A stretch of DNA of 64,000 nucleotides from Palsa-147 sp049279675 (GCA_049279675.1 JBAPOP010000130.1:10579-74578); one strand, 5' to 3'; shown: positions 8,868-17,547, counted from the stretch's first letter. Notes: generated by a model not told the origin, from the letters alone. Program-made: numbers and translations.

Positions 8868-9971
8868 ATGCATTTCGTGAATTCAGAACGAGTTCTGCTC
8901 CGCTGCATCGCGGCGCTCGGCGTGCTGCTGATCGGCGCGGGAATTGCGGCGGCGCAAACGCCGTCACCGGCTCTGCTAGTCCTCGAGAAGAGCGACAATA
9001 TGCTCGCCATTGTTGATTCCGCGAGTTTGCGGATTGTTGCTCGCTTTCCCGCTGGCAAGGATCCCCACGAAGTTGTTGCGTCGTCCGACGGCAAGCTCGC
9101 CTACATCTCAAACTACGGGGGAGCAGATAGCGCGCTCCATACGATCTCCGTTGTTGACTTGATTGCACGCAAGGCATTGCCGCCGATCAATCTCGGGGCA
9201 TTACACTCCGCGCACGGCTTGGCATTTGCCGGCGGCGAGCTTTACTTCACCGCGGAGACGAACAAAGTCATCGGACGGTACGATCCTGCAACGCAAGCGA
9301 TCGATTGGGTTCTGGGAACGGGCCAGGATCGCACGCACATGGTTGAGGTGTCGGAGAGTCTCGACCGCATCTTCACCTCCAATGTCAGCTCCGGCACAAT
9401 CAGCATCATCGAACAGGTCACTTCCGCGAATGGCGGTTTCGGTCCGCCGCCTGGCGGCAATCCTCCTCCGGGCAACGGCCCGCCACCCGGCGGCGCTCGG
9501 AAAACATGGCGTGTGACCAATGTGCCTTCCGGACGCGGCTCTGAAGGTTTCGACGTCACACCTGACGGGAAGGAGATCTGGGCGGCCAATGCGCAGGATG
9601 GCACCGTTACCGTGATTGACGTCGCGACCAAGACTGCGACGCAGACGTTTCCGATTTCCGTTAAGGGTGCCAATCGCTTGAGATTTACTCTTGACGGCAA
9701 GCGAGCGCTGATTTCGGGCTTGGGCGGCGGCACGAGATCTACTGGCGCAAATGTCGTGATACTCGATGTGGCGACTCACAACGAGGTCAAGCAATTCAAT
9801 CTCGGAGGCGGCTCGACGGGCATTCTGATCGTTCCCGATGGTTCTCGCGCGTTCGTCGCCGTCAGCGCGAAAGATAAAGTGGCAGTGATTGATTTGAAGA
9901 CTTTGGAGGTAACCGTCGAAATCGCAACTGGCAAAAATCCGGACGGCCTCGCCTGGGCTCAGCGAAATTAG
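8868..9971 (+). CDS. Secreted YVTN-type beta-propeller protein
   Basis: The 367-residue protein has a signal peptide (residues 1-29, ending AAA-QT) and repeated blades of the YVTN/NHL kind, recognisable by phrases such as VVDL-ARKALP, GFDVTPDGKEIWAAN, TVTVIDVATK, VVILDVATHN and VAVIDLKT at spacings of about 40 residues. A Pro/Gly-rich loop (residues about 187-207) interrupts the propeller. Such proteins are exported and often bind surface partners or cofactors; no enzymatic role can be assigned. An intrinsic terminator follows at 10015. Confidence 0.85.
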   Translation: MHFVNSERVLLRCIAALGVLLIGAGIAAAQTPSPALLVLEKSDNMLAIVDSASLRIVARFPAGKDPHEVVASSDGKLAYISNYGGADSALHTISVVDLIARKALPPINLGALHSAHGLAFAGGELYFTAETNKVIGRYDPATQAIDWVLGTGQDRTHMVEVSESLDRIFTSNVSSGTISIIEQVTSANGGFGPPPGGNPPPGNGPPPGGARKTWRVTNVPSGRGSEGFDVTPDGKEIWAANAQDGTVTVIDVATKTATQTFPISVKGANRLRFTLDGKRALISGLGGGTRSTGANVVILDVATHNEVKQFNLGGGSTGILIVPDGSRAFVAVSAKDKVAVIDLKTLEVTVEIATGKNPDGLAWAQRN

Positions 9972-10014
9972 CGTCCGCCGATATCGCAAATACGCGATTC
10001 GATTTCGAAAATAC

Positions 10015-10041
10015 AAAGGGCCGGCGAGAGCCGGCCCTTTT
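10015..10041. terminator. Bidirectional intrinsic terminator
   Basis: A perfect 11-bp stem (10015-10025 with 10030-10040) closes a GAGA tetraloop and is flanked by A and T runs. It lies between convergent genes and could stop transcription from both sides. Confidence 0.85.
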
Positions 10042-10083
10042 CTTTGAAATTAGCCACACCGCACGAATTCGCGCGCGAATTCT

Positions 10084-10938
10084 CTACAGCTTCTCGATTC
10101 GAATCGAGCCGTCGCCAGAAGTGACAGCGAGCATTCCTCCACCGCCGTTCATCTTGCCGTGGATGCGCGATTCGCTGATCGAGCCTGACACAGTAACAGG
10201 GAAGTCGAGGCTAATGTGGCCGTCGCCGGTGTGCGCATCGAGCTCGGCGCTGAAGCCATCGGGCAACTTCATGTTGATGTGGCCATCGCCGGTGTGAAGC
10301 GTCCAGCCGCTGACGATTTTCGAGCCGGCTTGTACATCGGCTTGAATGCTGCCGTCGCCGCTCTTGAGATAAAGAACGTCAAAGCGGCCGCGCACGGTGA
10401 TGTGGCCGTCGCCCGTGTCCGCGCTCAAGTTTCCGTCGAAGTCAGTGCCTTCCACGTGACCGTCGCCGGTATGCAGGTGAAGATCGCCGCGGAGACCGTT
10501 CGAGTCGATGTTGCCGTCGCCGGTGTCAATCTGGATGTGGCCTGAGATCGGGCCAGATTTCACATCGCCATCGCCACTGCGGATTTCGAGATCGGATTGC
10601 GGTGGCACCTGAACCTGGATGCGGACGCCGTGGTGTCCCATGTTGAATGTCAGCCAATGCTTCGGCGTCTTGACGATTAACTCGATGCGGTCGCCCTGCT
10701 GGCTCTCGATCACGTGGACGTCGCTCGAACTGATCTTCATGCCGGACGCCTCCACGCGCGCGTTGACTTCGTTCGCGGCTCCGGGCGAGATTTCGATGTC
10801 GCCGTCGTCGGTTTCAACGCGGACTGACGGCTTGCCTGAAACCGAATATTTCTTGGTCCAGTCGTCGGCATGCGCCGGTGACGCAGCCGCGAACCCGAAA
10901 CCCACAAGGACAATTCCCGCTAGCAAGGCTTTGTGCAT
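10084..10938 (-). CDS. DUF4097-type beta-strand repeat protein, exported
   Basis: The start is ATG 10938, directly after GGAGG and at the beginning of a signal peptide (residues 1-24, ending AHA-DD); the upstream in-frame extension lacks these. The 284-residue product has a run of short repeats with a GDG core: GDGDVKSG, GDGNIDS, GDGHVEG, GDGHITV, GDGSIQA, GDGHINM, GDGHISL, GDGSIRI, about 18-22 residues apart. This is the pattern of DUF4097/adhesin-like beta-helices in which each turn contributes one strand. Role unknown; such proteins often sit near anti-sigma or PspC-like systems, but none is adjacent here. Confidence 0.82.
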   Translation of the reverse strand: MHKALLAGIVLVGFGFAAASPAHADDWTKKYSVSGKPSVRVETDDGDIEISPGAANEVNARVEASGMKISSSDVHVIESQQGDRIELIVKTPKHWLTFNMGHHGVRIQVQVPPQSDLEIRSGDGDVKSGPISGHIQIDTGDGNIDSNGLRGDLHLHTGDGHVEGTDFDGNLSADTGDGHITVRGRFDVLYLKSGDGSIQADVQAGSKIVSGWTLHTGDGHINMKLPDGFSAELDAHTGDGHISLDFPVTVSGSISESRIHGKMNGGGGMLAVTSGDGSIRIEKL

Positions 10939-11076
10939 TGGTGTTCCTCCGTCCTTCTGATCAGAGGTACGCAGCCCATCGTTGAAAAGTTCCGTGGCGC
11001 CACTTTTCCGTCCCCCGGACGCCATATTCGTGTCGTGCCGGTTTGCGGCTTGGCGGGTGCGCGTCGCGCGATACCG

Positions 11077-12870
11077 TCAAGCCGATTTGCGCTTTGCCGT
11101 TGGCTTCGCTTGCGGCTTGCCATGTGGCTTGGGGCGAAGGGCGGCCAAAAACGCGTCGAGCGGCAGCGTGTTGATGACGTCCTTCTTTTCCACCCAGCCG
11201 CGCCGGGCAGTGATGACGCCGTACTTCATCAACTGAAGGTTCGCCGTCGAGTGCGCATCCGTGGAGATCACGATCTTGACGCCGCGTTCGATCGCCGCGC
11301 GCAGGTGGATATCCTTGAGATCGAGCCTGTCGGGATGCGCGTTGCACTCCATCGCCACGCCGGCTTTCGCGGCCGCGACGTAGATCTTTTCCATGTCGTA
11401 ATCGAAAGGATCGCGGCGAAGAACGAGGCGGCCCGTCGGATGCGCGATGATCTGCGTGTGCGGATTCTCGATGGCGGCGAGGATGCGCTCCGTCATTGCC
11501 CCGCGGTCGAGGTTCATGTAGCTGTGAACCGAAACGACCACGATGTCGAGCTGCGCGAGGACTTCGTCATCGAGATCGAGGCTGCCGTTCTTCAGGATAT
11601 CCACTTCCATTCCAGCGAGCAGGCGGATGCCGTGAACGCGTTTTTGCGCGGCGTGAATTTTTTGGATGTGCTCGAGCGTGCGCTTTTCGTCGAGGCCGTT
11701 GGCGACGGTGACGGCCTTTGAGTGGTCGGTGAGCGCGATGTATTCGTAACCGAGCGCACGCGCCGCTTCTCCCATTTCCTCGATCGTGTTTTTGCCGTCG
11801 GATGCAAGCGTGTGCATCTGCAAATCGCCGCGAATGTCGCCAAGCTCGACGAGGTGCGGGAGCTTGCCCGCTTCCGCTGCCGCGATTTCGCCGGTATTTT
11901 CGCGCAGCTCGGGCGGAATGTATTTCAGCTTGAGCTTCGCGTAAATCTCGTCTTCGGTCTTGGCCGCCACGACTTTGCCGCCCTTCAGTTCCGTGAGGGC
12001 GTACTCGTTGAGCGTCCAATCCATGTCGTTCGCGCGGCCGCGCAGGACCACGTTGTGTTCCTTCGAGCCAGTAAAATAAAGGAGCGCCGCGCCGAAGCTC
12101 TTTTTATCGAGCAGGCGCACGTCCACCTGGAGATTGTTCGTGAGGAGGAAGCTGACTTTGTTTTCGCCGTGCGCGAGGACTTGTTCGATGCCGGGATACT
12201 TCAAAATATATTGAGCGACGGCCTCGACGTTTTTCGGCTTGTCGTGGCCGGGACGCATCGTGACGAGAATGTCGAGATCTCCGATGGTTTCCTTCCCGCG
12301 GCGTAGCGAGCCGGCCGGAGTGGCTTCCTCGACAGCTTCGCCCGCCCCGGCGATGTACTTGCAAAGGGCTTCGGCTGCGCGGTCCACCACGTTGATAAGA
12401 AAACGGCCCGTTGATCTCTTGAAGACTTCTACCGCCTTCAAAATATTTTGCTCGCTCTTTTCGCCGAAGCCGGGAAAATCGCGAAGTTTTCCCTCGCGCG
12501 CGATTTTCTCGACGTCAGCAACGGTCGCGGTTTTGAATGTTTTCCAGAGAGCCGCGACTTTTTTCGGGCCGAGCGATTGCAATGTGAGCAAGTCGAGAAT
12601 CGTCGCCGGATATTTCTTGAGCAGCTTCTTGCGGAGAGTGTAATCGCCGGTCTTGAGAATTTCGTGGATGTGTGCGGCCATGCCCTCGCCGATGCCGGGG
12701 AGATCGGTGAGCTTGGCTTCGTCCTTGGAGATTTCCTCGATGCGATCCGGCAGGCCGCCAATCAGTTCGGCGGCTTTTTCGTAGCTGCGATAGCGGCCGA
12801 TGATCGCGCCGTCGATTTCGAGAAGCTGGGCGGTTTCGCGGAGGATTTTGGCGACTTCGCTGTTTTCCAT
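11077..12870 (-). CDS. polX: DNA polymerase/3'-5' exonuclease PolX
   Basis: The 597-residue protein has the full PolX layout. Residues 1-80 are the HhH 8-kDa domain; around 85-140 are further helix-hairpin-helix turns (LPGIGEGMAAH, FPGFGEKSEQ). The family X nucleotidyltransferase palm follows with GSLRRGKETIGDLDIL near 187-202 (GS and DxD) and QVDVRL (third Asp). From about 345 a PHP domain carries LQMHTLASDG, LTDHSKA, GMEVDI, SVHSYM, NAHPDRLD and STDAHS, the metal ligands of the exonuclease. PolX fills short gaps in base-excision repair. A -10 box lies only 7 nt before the start, suggesting a leaderless mRNA. The C-terminus ends in a short basic tail. Confidence 0.95.
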   Translation of the reverse strand: MENSEVAKILRETAQLLEIDGAIIGRYRSYEKAAELIGGLPDRIEEISKDEAKLTDLPGIGEGMAAHIHEILKTGDYTLRKKLLKKYPATILDLLTLQSLGPKKVAALWKTFKTATVADVEKIAREGKLRDFPGFGEKSEQNILKAVEVFKRSTGRFLINVVDRAAEALCKYIAGAGEAVEEATPAGSLRRGKETIGDLDILVTMRPGHDKPKNVEAVAQYILKYPGIEQVLAHGENKVSFLLTNNLQVDVRLLDKKSFGAALLYFTGSKEHNVVLRGRANDMDWTLNEYALTELKGGKVVAAKTEDEIYAKLKLKYIPPELRENTGEIAAAEAGKLPHLVELGDIRGDLQMHTLASDGKNTIEEMGEAARALGYEYIALTDHSKAVTVANGLDEKRTLEHIQKIHAAQKRVHGIRLLAGMEVDILKNGSLDLDDEVLAQLDIVVVSVHSYMNLDRGAMTERILAAIENPHTQIIAHPTGRLVLRRDPFDYDMEKIYVAAAKAGVAMECNAHPDRLDLKDIHLRAAIERGVKIVISTDAHSTANLQLMKYGVITARRGWVEKKDVINTLPLDAFLAALRPKPHGKPQAKPTAKRKSA

Positions 12871-12876
12871 GCCGGG

Positions 12877-12906
12877 ATTATAAGAGAGTTGAAGAGGGAA
12901 TCACAA
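12877..12906 (-). promoter_or_regulatory. Promoter of polX, probably leaderless
   Basis: Read on the minus strand, TTGTGA (12906-12901) and TATAAT (12882-12877) are 18 nt apart, and the ATG begins 7 nt after the -10 box. Transcription would start at or next to the initiation codon. Confidence 0.5.
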
Positions 12907-12972
12907 TGCGGCGGCGCGGCAATCGGGTCATCGTTGCGCCCGCATCTTGCAGGCGCTCCGAATGCCCGATTT

Positions 12973-13064
12973 TCGTAGGGCTGGCCGGAAGGCCGGCCGG
13001 TTTTTCGTAATTTCGTGATCGACAGCTGTGGCAAAGACGGTCGGTCTTCCGACCGACCCTACGA
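12973..13064. repeat. Inverted pair of REP-like palindromes
   Basis: The first copy (12973-13000) begins TCGTAGGG and the second (13036-13064) ends CCCTACGA, so the two face each other across 35 nt, as in BIME-type REP pairs. Each also folds on itself (CTGGCCGG/CCGGCC and GGTCGGTC/GACCGACC). Confidence 0.7.
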
Positions 13065-13227
13065 TTGCCAGTTGAGCAATAAGAGTGGATCGATGTGAAT
13101 GTTCGTAGGCCCGGCATGCGGCCCGGCTATGATGCGAATGCTTGCAAGGCGATGGTGGGGCTGTTCCTCAGACCAGCCGCTTTTCCGCGCGGCGGCTTAA
13201 GTCAACATCGCCGGCAAGATGCCGGCG

Positions 13228-13773
13228 CTACGGGGATTTCTTCCCTAGGTCGAAATAGTAGAGAAGGGAGGCAATGGATTTCGCGTCGCGGATTTTGCCG
13301 GTGCGAATCCAGCTCTTGATTTGCTTCGGCGTGAATCGCCGCGCGGTGATTCTTTCGTCTTCTTCGGGGGTGGCTTGGCCTTCTGCGAGGCCTTCGGCGG
13401 CAAAGACCACCATGAACTCGGTGACGAATCCGGGAGTCGGATAGAGATAGAGCAATTGGCGGAAGCGCTTCGCGCGATAGCCGGTTTCCTCGATGAGTTC
13501 GCGCTTCGCGGCCGAGAGCGGCGATTCCTTCGGTTCCTTGCGGCCGGCGACGAGCTCCCAGAGATACTCGCGAACGGAATAGCGGTATTGGCGAATGAGG
13601 AGGACATCGCCATTCGGAAATACCGGCATGACCACGACGGAGCCGCTGTGCGTGACAACGTCTCGAGTCGCATTGACGCCGTTTGGCTCGATGACGTGGT
13701 CTCGACGCACGCCGAACACCGGGCCTTGATACATCAACTTGCTGCTGAGAACCTTCAGGCGGCCTTTGGACAA
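13228..13773 (-). CDS. NUDIX hydrolase, ADP-ribose pyrophosphatase-like
   Basis: The NUDIX box is intact (G-x5-E-x7-REL-x-EET-G, from GRKEPKE through KRELIEETGY, near residues 82-104 of the frame). A VVTHSGSVVVMPV lead-in and YRYSVREYLWELVAGR are typical of ADP-ribose pyrophosphatases (NudF-like), which clear ADP-ribose or other nucleoside diphosphate sugars. I place the start at TTG 13773 because GGGAGG lies 5 nt upstream; a GTG at 13791 would put that site inside the gene. The gene diverges from the LytTR regulator. Confidence 0.88.
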   Translation of the reverse strand: MSKGRLKVLSSKLMYQGPVFGVRRDHVIEPNGVNATRDVVTHSGSVVVMPVFPNGDVLLIRQYRYSVREYLWELVAGRKEPKESPLSAAKRELIEETGYRAKRFRQLLYLYPTPGFVTEFMVVFAAEGLAEGQATPEEDERITARRFTPKQIKSWIRTGKIRDAKSIASLLYYFDLGKKSP

Positions 13774-13885
13774 TTGTTCCTCCCGACGCACAGCATTTTA
13801 CGACACCGCGGCTGGAATCCCGAACGCGCAAACGAGAATGTGGGGCACGCTCGCGCAGCATAGCGCCGACCGCCGCCTGCGCTTC

Positions 13886-13915
13886 TTGCGAGCGCCGGAA
13901 CGCTGCGCTTATACT
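13886..13915 (+). promoter_or_regulatory. Promoter of the LytTR regulator, near-leaderless
   Basis: TTGCGA (13886-13891) and TATACT (13910-13915) are 18 nt apart; the ATG follows 10 nt after the -10 box and there is no Shine-Dalgarno sequence, so the message should have almost no leader. Confidence 0.45.
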
Positions 13916-13925
13916 GGCTGTCCAA

Positions 13926-14699
13926 ATGGCGATTCAGACCATCATCGTTGACGACGAACGTCCGGCGCGCGACGAGTTGAATTTTCTCCTTAAGGGCTTT
14001 CCAGAAATCAGCGTGATCGGGCAGGGCAAAAATGGCCTCGAAGCCGTCGCGCTGATCAAGGAGCACAATCCGGACCTCGTATTTCTCGACGTGCAGATGC
14101 CGGGACTCGACGGTTTCGGCGTCTTGAAGAAGCTCGTCTCAGGGAAAATTCGCCTGCCACAAATTGTTTTCGCCACGGCCTACGACAATTACGCGGTGCA
14201 GGCGTTCGAAGTCAGCGCGGTGGATTACATTCTGAAGCCGTTCGACAAAAGCCGCGTCGGGAAAGCGATTCAGCGCGCGAAGAAGCTGCTCGATGCGAAC
14301 GCCTCGCCCGCCGAACGCCTGGAATCGCTCGTAGGAAAGCTTGGCACAGCGAAGGTGCCGCAACCCGTGAAGCTGCTTGTAAAAGTGCAGTCGCGGCTAA
14401 TGCTGGTTGACGCCGAGGAAATGGTCTACGCGGCGATTGAGGACGGCACAATTACGATTTTCACGCGTGAACTTGAGGGAGTTTCGAACTATCGCACGAT
14501 TGAAGAGTTGGCGGGCGCGCTCGAGGCGGACACATTTTGGCGCGCGCACCGGTCGTACCTCGTAAATGTGAACCAGATTAAGGAAGTTGTGCCGTGGTTC
14601 AAGTCGAGTTACATGCTGAAGATGAATGACCGCAAGGCGAGCGAAGTGCCCGTCAGCCGCGCGCAAACCAAGAAATTGCGCGAGTTTCTGAAGCTCTAA
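13926..14699 (+). CDS. LytTR-family response regulator
   Basis: The 257-residue protein has a receiver domain (1-122) with acidic pocket VDDE near 8-11, phospho-acceptor Asp in VFLDVQMPG near 57, and Lys in LKPFD near 103. A linker leads to a LytTR DNA-binding domain (about 145-257: ILVKVQSRL-like start, YAAIEDGTITIFTRE, FWRAHRSYLVN, VPVSRAQTKKLREFL). It would be a cytoplasmic transcription regulator of the LytR/AlgR type. No sensor kinase is beside it, so the partner is elsewhere. Likely transcribed from the promoter just upstream. Confidence 0.93.
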   Translation: MAIQTIIVDDERPARDELNFLLKGFPEISVIGQGKNGLEAVALIKEHNPDLVFLDVQMPGLDGFGVLKKLVSGKIRLPQIVFATAYDNYAVQAFEVSAVDYILKPFDKSRVGKAIQRAKKLLDANASPAERLESLVGKLGTAKVPQPVKLLVKVQSRLMLVDAEEMVYAAIEDGTITIFTRELEGVSNYRTIEELAGALEADTFWRAHRSYLVNVNQIKEVVPWFKSSYMLKMNDRKASEVPVSRAQTKKLREFLKL

Positions 14700-14730
14700 T
14701 TTTGGACACGGTCGGATCCGCCGGCTGAGA

Positions 14731-14756
14731 GCGGGCGGTCTGCCGACCGCCCCTGC
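14731..14756. repeat. REP-like palindrome
   Basis: GGCGGTC (14734-14740) pairs with GACCGCC (14745-14751), with the usual CCCCTGC tail. Intergenic, upstream of the acyl-CoA dehydrogenase gene. Confidence 0.6.
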
Positions 14757-14846
14757 AGTTGCCCTTGAGTTCGTTCATCTGCCCTCGCGTTCATTCATCT
14801 CCGCTACGCGATTCGAGAGATGTGCTAGCATCGTTTGGCCTCCGGA

Positions 14847-16004
14847 ATGGATTTTTCACTCACCAGCGACCAAATTTTGATCCGCGACACCGTCCGCCAA
14901 TTCATGGAGGCGGAGATGCGGCCGATTCTGCGCGAGTACGAGCGGGAGAATAAGTTTCCGGACGCGCAGATTCGGGGGCTCGGCGAGCTGGGCTGCTGCG
15001 GGATGCTGATTCCGGAAGAGTGGGGCGGGGCCGGAACCGATACCGTCAGCTATGTGTTGATGCTCGAAGAAGTCGCGCGTGTGTGCGCTTCGACGGCAGT
15101 GGCGCTGAGTGTGACGAATTCCGTGGCCGGAATGCCAGTCCTGAAGCACGGCACCGACGCGCAGAAGAAAAAATATCTCTCGCGCCTAGCGCGGGGCGAA
15201 ATCCTTGGCGCATTCTGCCTAACGGAACCGCAGGCGGGCTCCGACGCGGCCGCGATTCAAACGCGAGCCGTGCGGCGCGGCGACGAATATTTCATTTCGG
15301 GCACGAAGAGCTGGGTGACGAACGGCGGCGTCGCCGGCGTCTACGTCCTATTTGCGAAGACCGATTCCACGGCGGGCGCGCGCGGCGTGACGGCTTTTCT
15401 CGTCGAAGGCAATTTCCCCGGCTTCCGCGTGAGCCGCTATGAAGATAAAATGGGATTGCATCTATCGCGCACGGCGGAAATTGTGCTCGAAGATTGCCGC
15501 GTCCCCGCGGAGAATCGGCTCGGCGAAGAAGGTCAGGGGCTGAAGATCGCGCTCGAAGCGCTCGATGGCGGGCGCGTCGGAATCGCGGCGCAGGCGGTGG
15601 GCATCGCGCAGGGTGCGTTTGAAGCGGCGGTGCGCTATGCGAAGCAGCGCGGCGCGTTCGGAAAAAAAATCAGCGAGTTTCAGGCGATTCAGTGGATGCT
15701 CGCGGATATGCAGACGGAAATCGAAGCCGCGCGAGCGCTGACGATGCAATCGGCATGGATGCGCGACGCTGGCGCGGGCAAGCCGGGCCCTGCAGCATCG
15801 CGCGCGAAGCTATATGCGAGCGAGATGGTGAATCGCGTCGCGTACAAGGCGGTGCAGGTCCACGGCAGCGTCGGATATTCGCGGGAGACGGACGTGGAGC
15901 GCTATTACCGCGATGCGCGCGTTCTGACAATCTACGAAGGCACAAGCGAAATTCAGCGCACAGTAATCGCGCGTGATTTATTGCAGAGCGGTAATCGCGT
16001 ATAG
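14847..16004 (+). CDS. Acyl-CoA dehydrogenase
   Basis: The 385-residue protein is a standard FAD-dependent acyl-CoA dehydrogenase. Signature blocks are visible: AFCLTEPQAGSDAA (FAD/substrate), the KSWVTNGG segment, YAKQRGAFGK, VQVHGSVGYS and the catalytic-base region YEGTSEIQ near 365. It oxidises an acyl-CoA to the enoyl-CoA in the cytoplasm; chain length cannot be told (short- or branched-chain is most like it). ATG 14847 gives the normal family N-terminus (MDFSLTSDQ); an in-frame TTG lies 12 nt upstream. No electron-transfer flavoprotein genes are adjacent. Confidence 0.94.
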   Translation: MDFSLTSDQILIRDTVRQFMEAEMRPILREYERENKFPDAQIRGLGELGCCGMLIPEEWGGAGTDTVSYVLMLEEVARVCASTAVALSVTNSVAGMPVLKHGTDAQKKKYLSRLARGEILGAFCLTEPQAGSDAAAIQTRAVRRGDEYFISGTKSWVTNGGVAGVYVLFAKTDSTAGARGVTAFLVEGNFPGFRVSRYEDKMGLHLSRTAEIVLEDCRVPAENRLGEEGQGLKIALEALDGGRVGIAAQAVGIAQGAFEAAVRYAKQRGAFGKKISEFQAIQWMLADMQTEIEAARALTMQSAWMRDAGAGKPGPAASRAKLYASEMVNRVAYKAVQVHGSVGYSRETDVERYYRDARVLTIYEGTSEIQRTVIARDLLQSGNRV

Positions 16005-16028
16005 CGCGTCGGCGGTTGAAATGGTGTT

Positions 16029-16153
16029 TGTCATTCCGAGCCGCGCGGTTGGCATCGTGAATAAATAGGCGGCGAGGAATCTGCGTTTTCTGCCTTCTTG
16101 GCCGAAACGCAGATTCTTCAGGACATCCTCATCGGATGTCCTTCAGAATGACA
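16029..16153. repeat. MITE-like element with terminal inverted repeats
   Basis: The 125-nt unit starts TGTCATTC and ends GAATGACA. Inside are two further hairpins: GAATCTGCGTTT (16077-16088) with AAACGCAGATTC (16105-16116), and GGACATCC with GGATGTCC (16121-16140). It lies between the acyl-CoA dehydrogenase and trpS. It has no coding capacity, so it would need a transposase in trans. Confidence 0.65.
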
Positions 16154-16202
16154 ACGCTGCAGTGGGCCGCAGAGGTGGATTGAATTCAGGGAGGCCGGTC
16201 GG

Positions 16203-17546
16203 TTGGCGAAACGAAAACGAGTTCTGAGCGGCATGCGGCCGACGGGCCGGCTTCACATCGGCCATTACTTTGGCGCGCTGCAGAATTGGCGGGCACTGCA
16301 AGACAAGATCGATCCGAAGACCGGGCAGCCTGAATACGATTGCTATTTTCCGGTCGTTGATTGGCACGCGTTGACGACGCATTACGAAGACACGGCTTCG
16401 ATCGCCGAAAATACTCTGCAGGTCACCATGGATTGGCTTTCGGTCGGGCTTGATCCGGTGAAGAGCACGCTTTTCATTCAGTCGAGAGTGCTCGAACACG
16501 CAGAACTGCACTTGATTCTCTCGATGATTACTCCGCTCGGTTGGCTCGAGCGCGTCCCGACTTACAAAGAAATAATTGAAAATTTAAAGGACCGCGATCT
16601 AGGCACTTACGGATTTCTTGGCTACCCATTGCTCCAGTCCGCCGACATCGTTTTGTATGGCGAACCCGGTCGGGAGCTCCTTGTGCCGGTGGGTGAGGAT
16701 CAAGTGCCGCATATCGAGCTCGCGCGGGAAATCGTACGGCGGTTCAATACGCACTATGGTTTCCAAATCGATGACGAAAAGTTGTGGAAGGCAGCGGAAA
16801 ACGATGCCGCAACTTTGAACGAAGAGCTCGGATTGAGCCTTGAAAACTCGAGCGATGTTCCCCAAAGCGCGTGGGATCATCCCGCGACGTTCAGGCACAT
16901 TCTGGACCCCGTCGTAAATCAGGCATTGAGGCGGAGGGTTCTAGAGGAAGGATTTCAGAACTTCGCGAAACGCGTGCCGAAGCGCTACTCGACATCGATG
17001 ACCGTGAAAGCCGTGCTCAGGGAACCCGATGTTATGCTCACGGAAACGCCGCGGCTGCCGGGAACCGACGGGCGGCGAATGGCGAAGAGTTACGGCAACT
17101 TTATTTCTCTGAGCGAGCCGCTCGATTCGCTGCGGAACAAGGCGCGCAACATGCTGACCGACCCGGCGCGCGTCCGCCGGACCGATCCCGGCAATCCCGA
17201 TGTGTGCCCGGTGTTTGCCTATCACAATCTCTTCTCGACGCCAGAAATCATCGCGCAGGTGAACCGCGAATGCCGCACGGCCGAGATTGGCTGCGTGGAT
17301 TGCAAGAAGCTCATGGCTGACGCGCTGGTGAAATGGATCGAGCCGATTCAGGCAAAGCGGCGTGAATTTGAGTCGCATCCGCAACGCGTCTGGGATATTC
17401 TCGACGACGGCTCAAAGAGAGCGAAAAAGGTCGCGGGCCGAACCATGAAGCGCGTGCGGAATGCGATTTTCGGCTGGGATGCAGCGCTTAAAGCATCCGC
17501 CGATAGCGCCACGCCGAGCGCCCAGAAAGTTGCGAGCGGAGACTGA
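16203..17546 (+). CDS. trpS: Tryptophanyl-tRNA synthetase, long form with internal insertion
   Basis: Class I synthetase signatures are present: HIGH at 18-21 and a KMSKS-equivalent RMAKS at 292-296, with GEDQVPHIELAREI near 164-177. It charges tRNA-Trp. At 447 residues it is about 100 longer than common bacterial TrpRS, because about 90 residues (roughly 187-276) sit between the RFNTHYG block and the MLTETPRLPG-DG block that leads into RMAKS. The start is TTG 16203, supported by CAGGGAGG 8 nt upstream. A tight downstream cluster (scpA, scpB, rluB-like) suggests co-transcription: scpA starts 1 nt after its stop. Confidence 0.93.
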   Translation: MAKRKRVLSGMRPTGRLHIGHYFGALQNWRALQDKIDPKTGQPEYDCYFPVVDWHALTTHYEDTASIAENTLQVTMDWLSVGLDPVKSTLFIQSRVLEHAELHLILSMITPLGWLERVPTYKEIIENLKDRDLGTYGFLGYPLLQSADIVLYGEPGRELLVPVGEDQVPHIELAREIVRRFNTHYGFQIDDEKLWKAAENDAATLNEELGLSLENSSDVPQSAWDHPATFRHILDPVVNQALRRRVLEEGFQNFAKRVPKRYSTSMTVKAVLREPDVMLTETPRLPGTDGRRMAKSYGNFISLSEPLDSLRNKARNMLTDPARVRRTDPGNPDVCPVFAYHNLFSTPEIIAQVNRECRTAEIGCVDCKKLMADALVKWIEPIQAKRREFESHPQRVWDILDDGSKRAKKVAGRTMKRVRNAIFGWDAALKASADSATPSAQKVASGD

Positions 17547-17547
17547 T

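Larger units (their letters stand above)
12871..13227. other. Gene-free stretch rich in REP-like palindromes
   Basis: The 357-nt gap holds the polX promoter and four palindromes of the intergenic family: 12973-13000, 13036-13064, 13103-13130 and 13209-13233. No open frame here has coding character. Confidence 0.65.

Noticed and set aside
12973..13233. Possible CRISPR array from repeated palindromes
   Set aside because: The palindromes differ in sequence, orientation and spacing and there is no cas gene; they fit REP-like elements.
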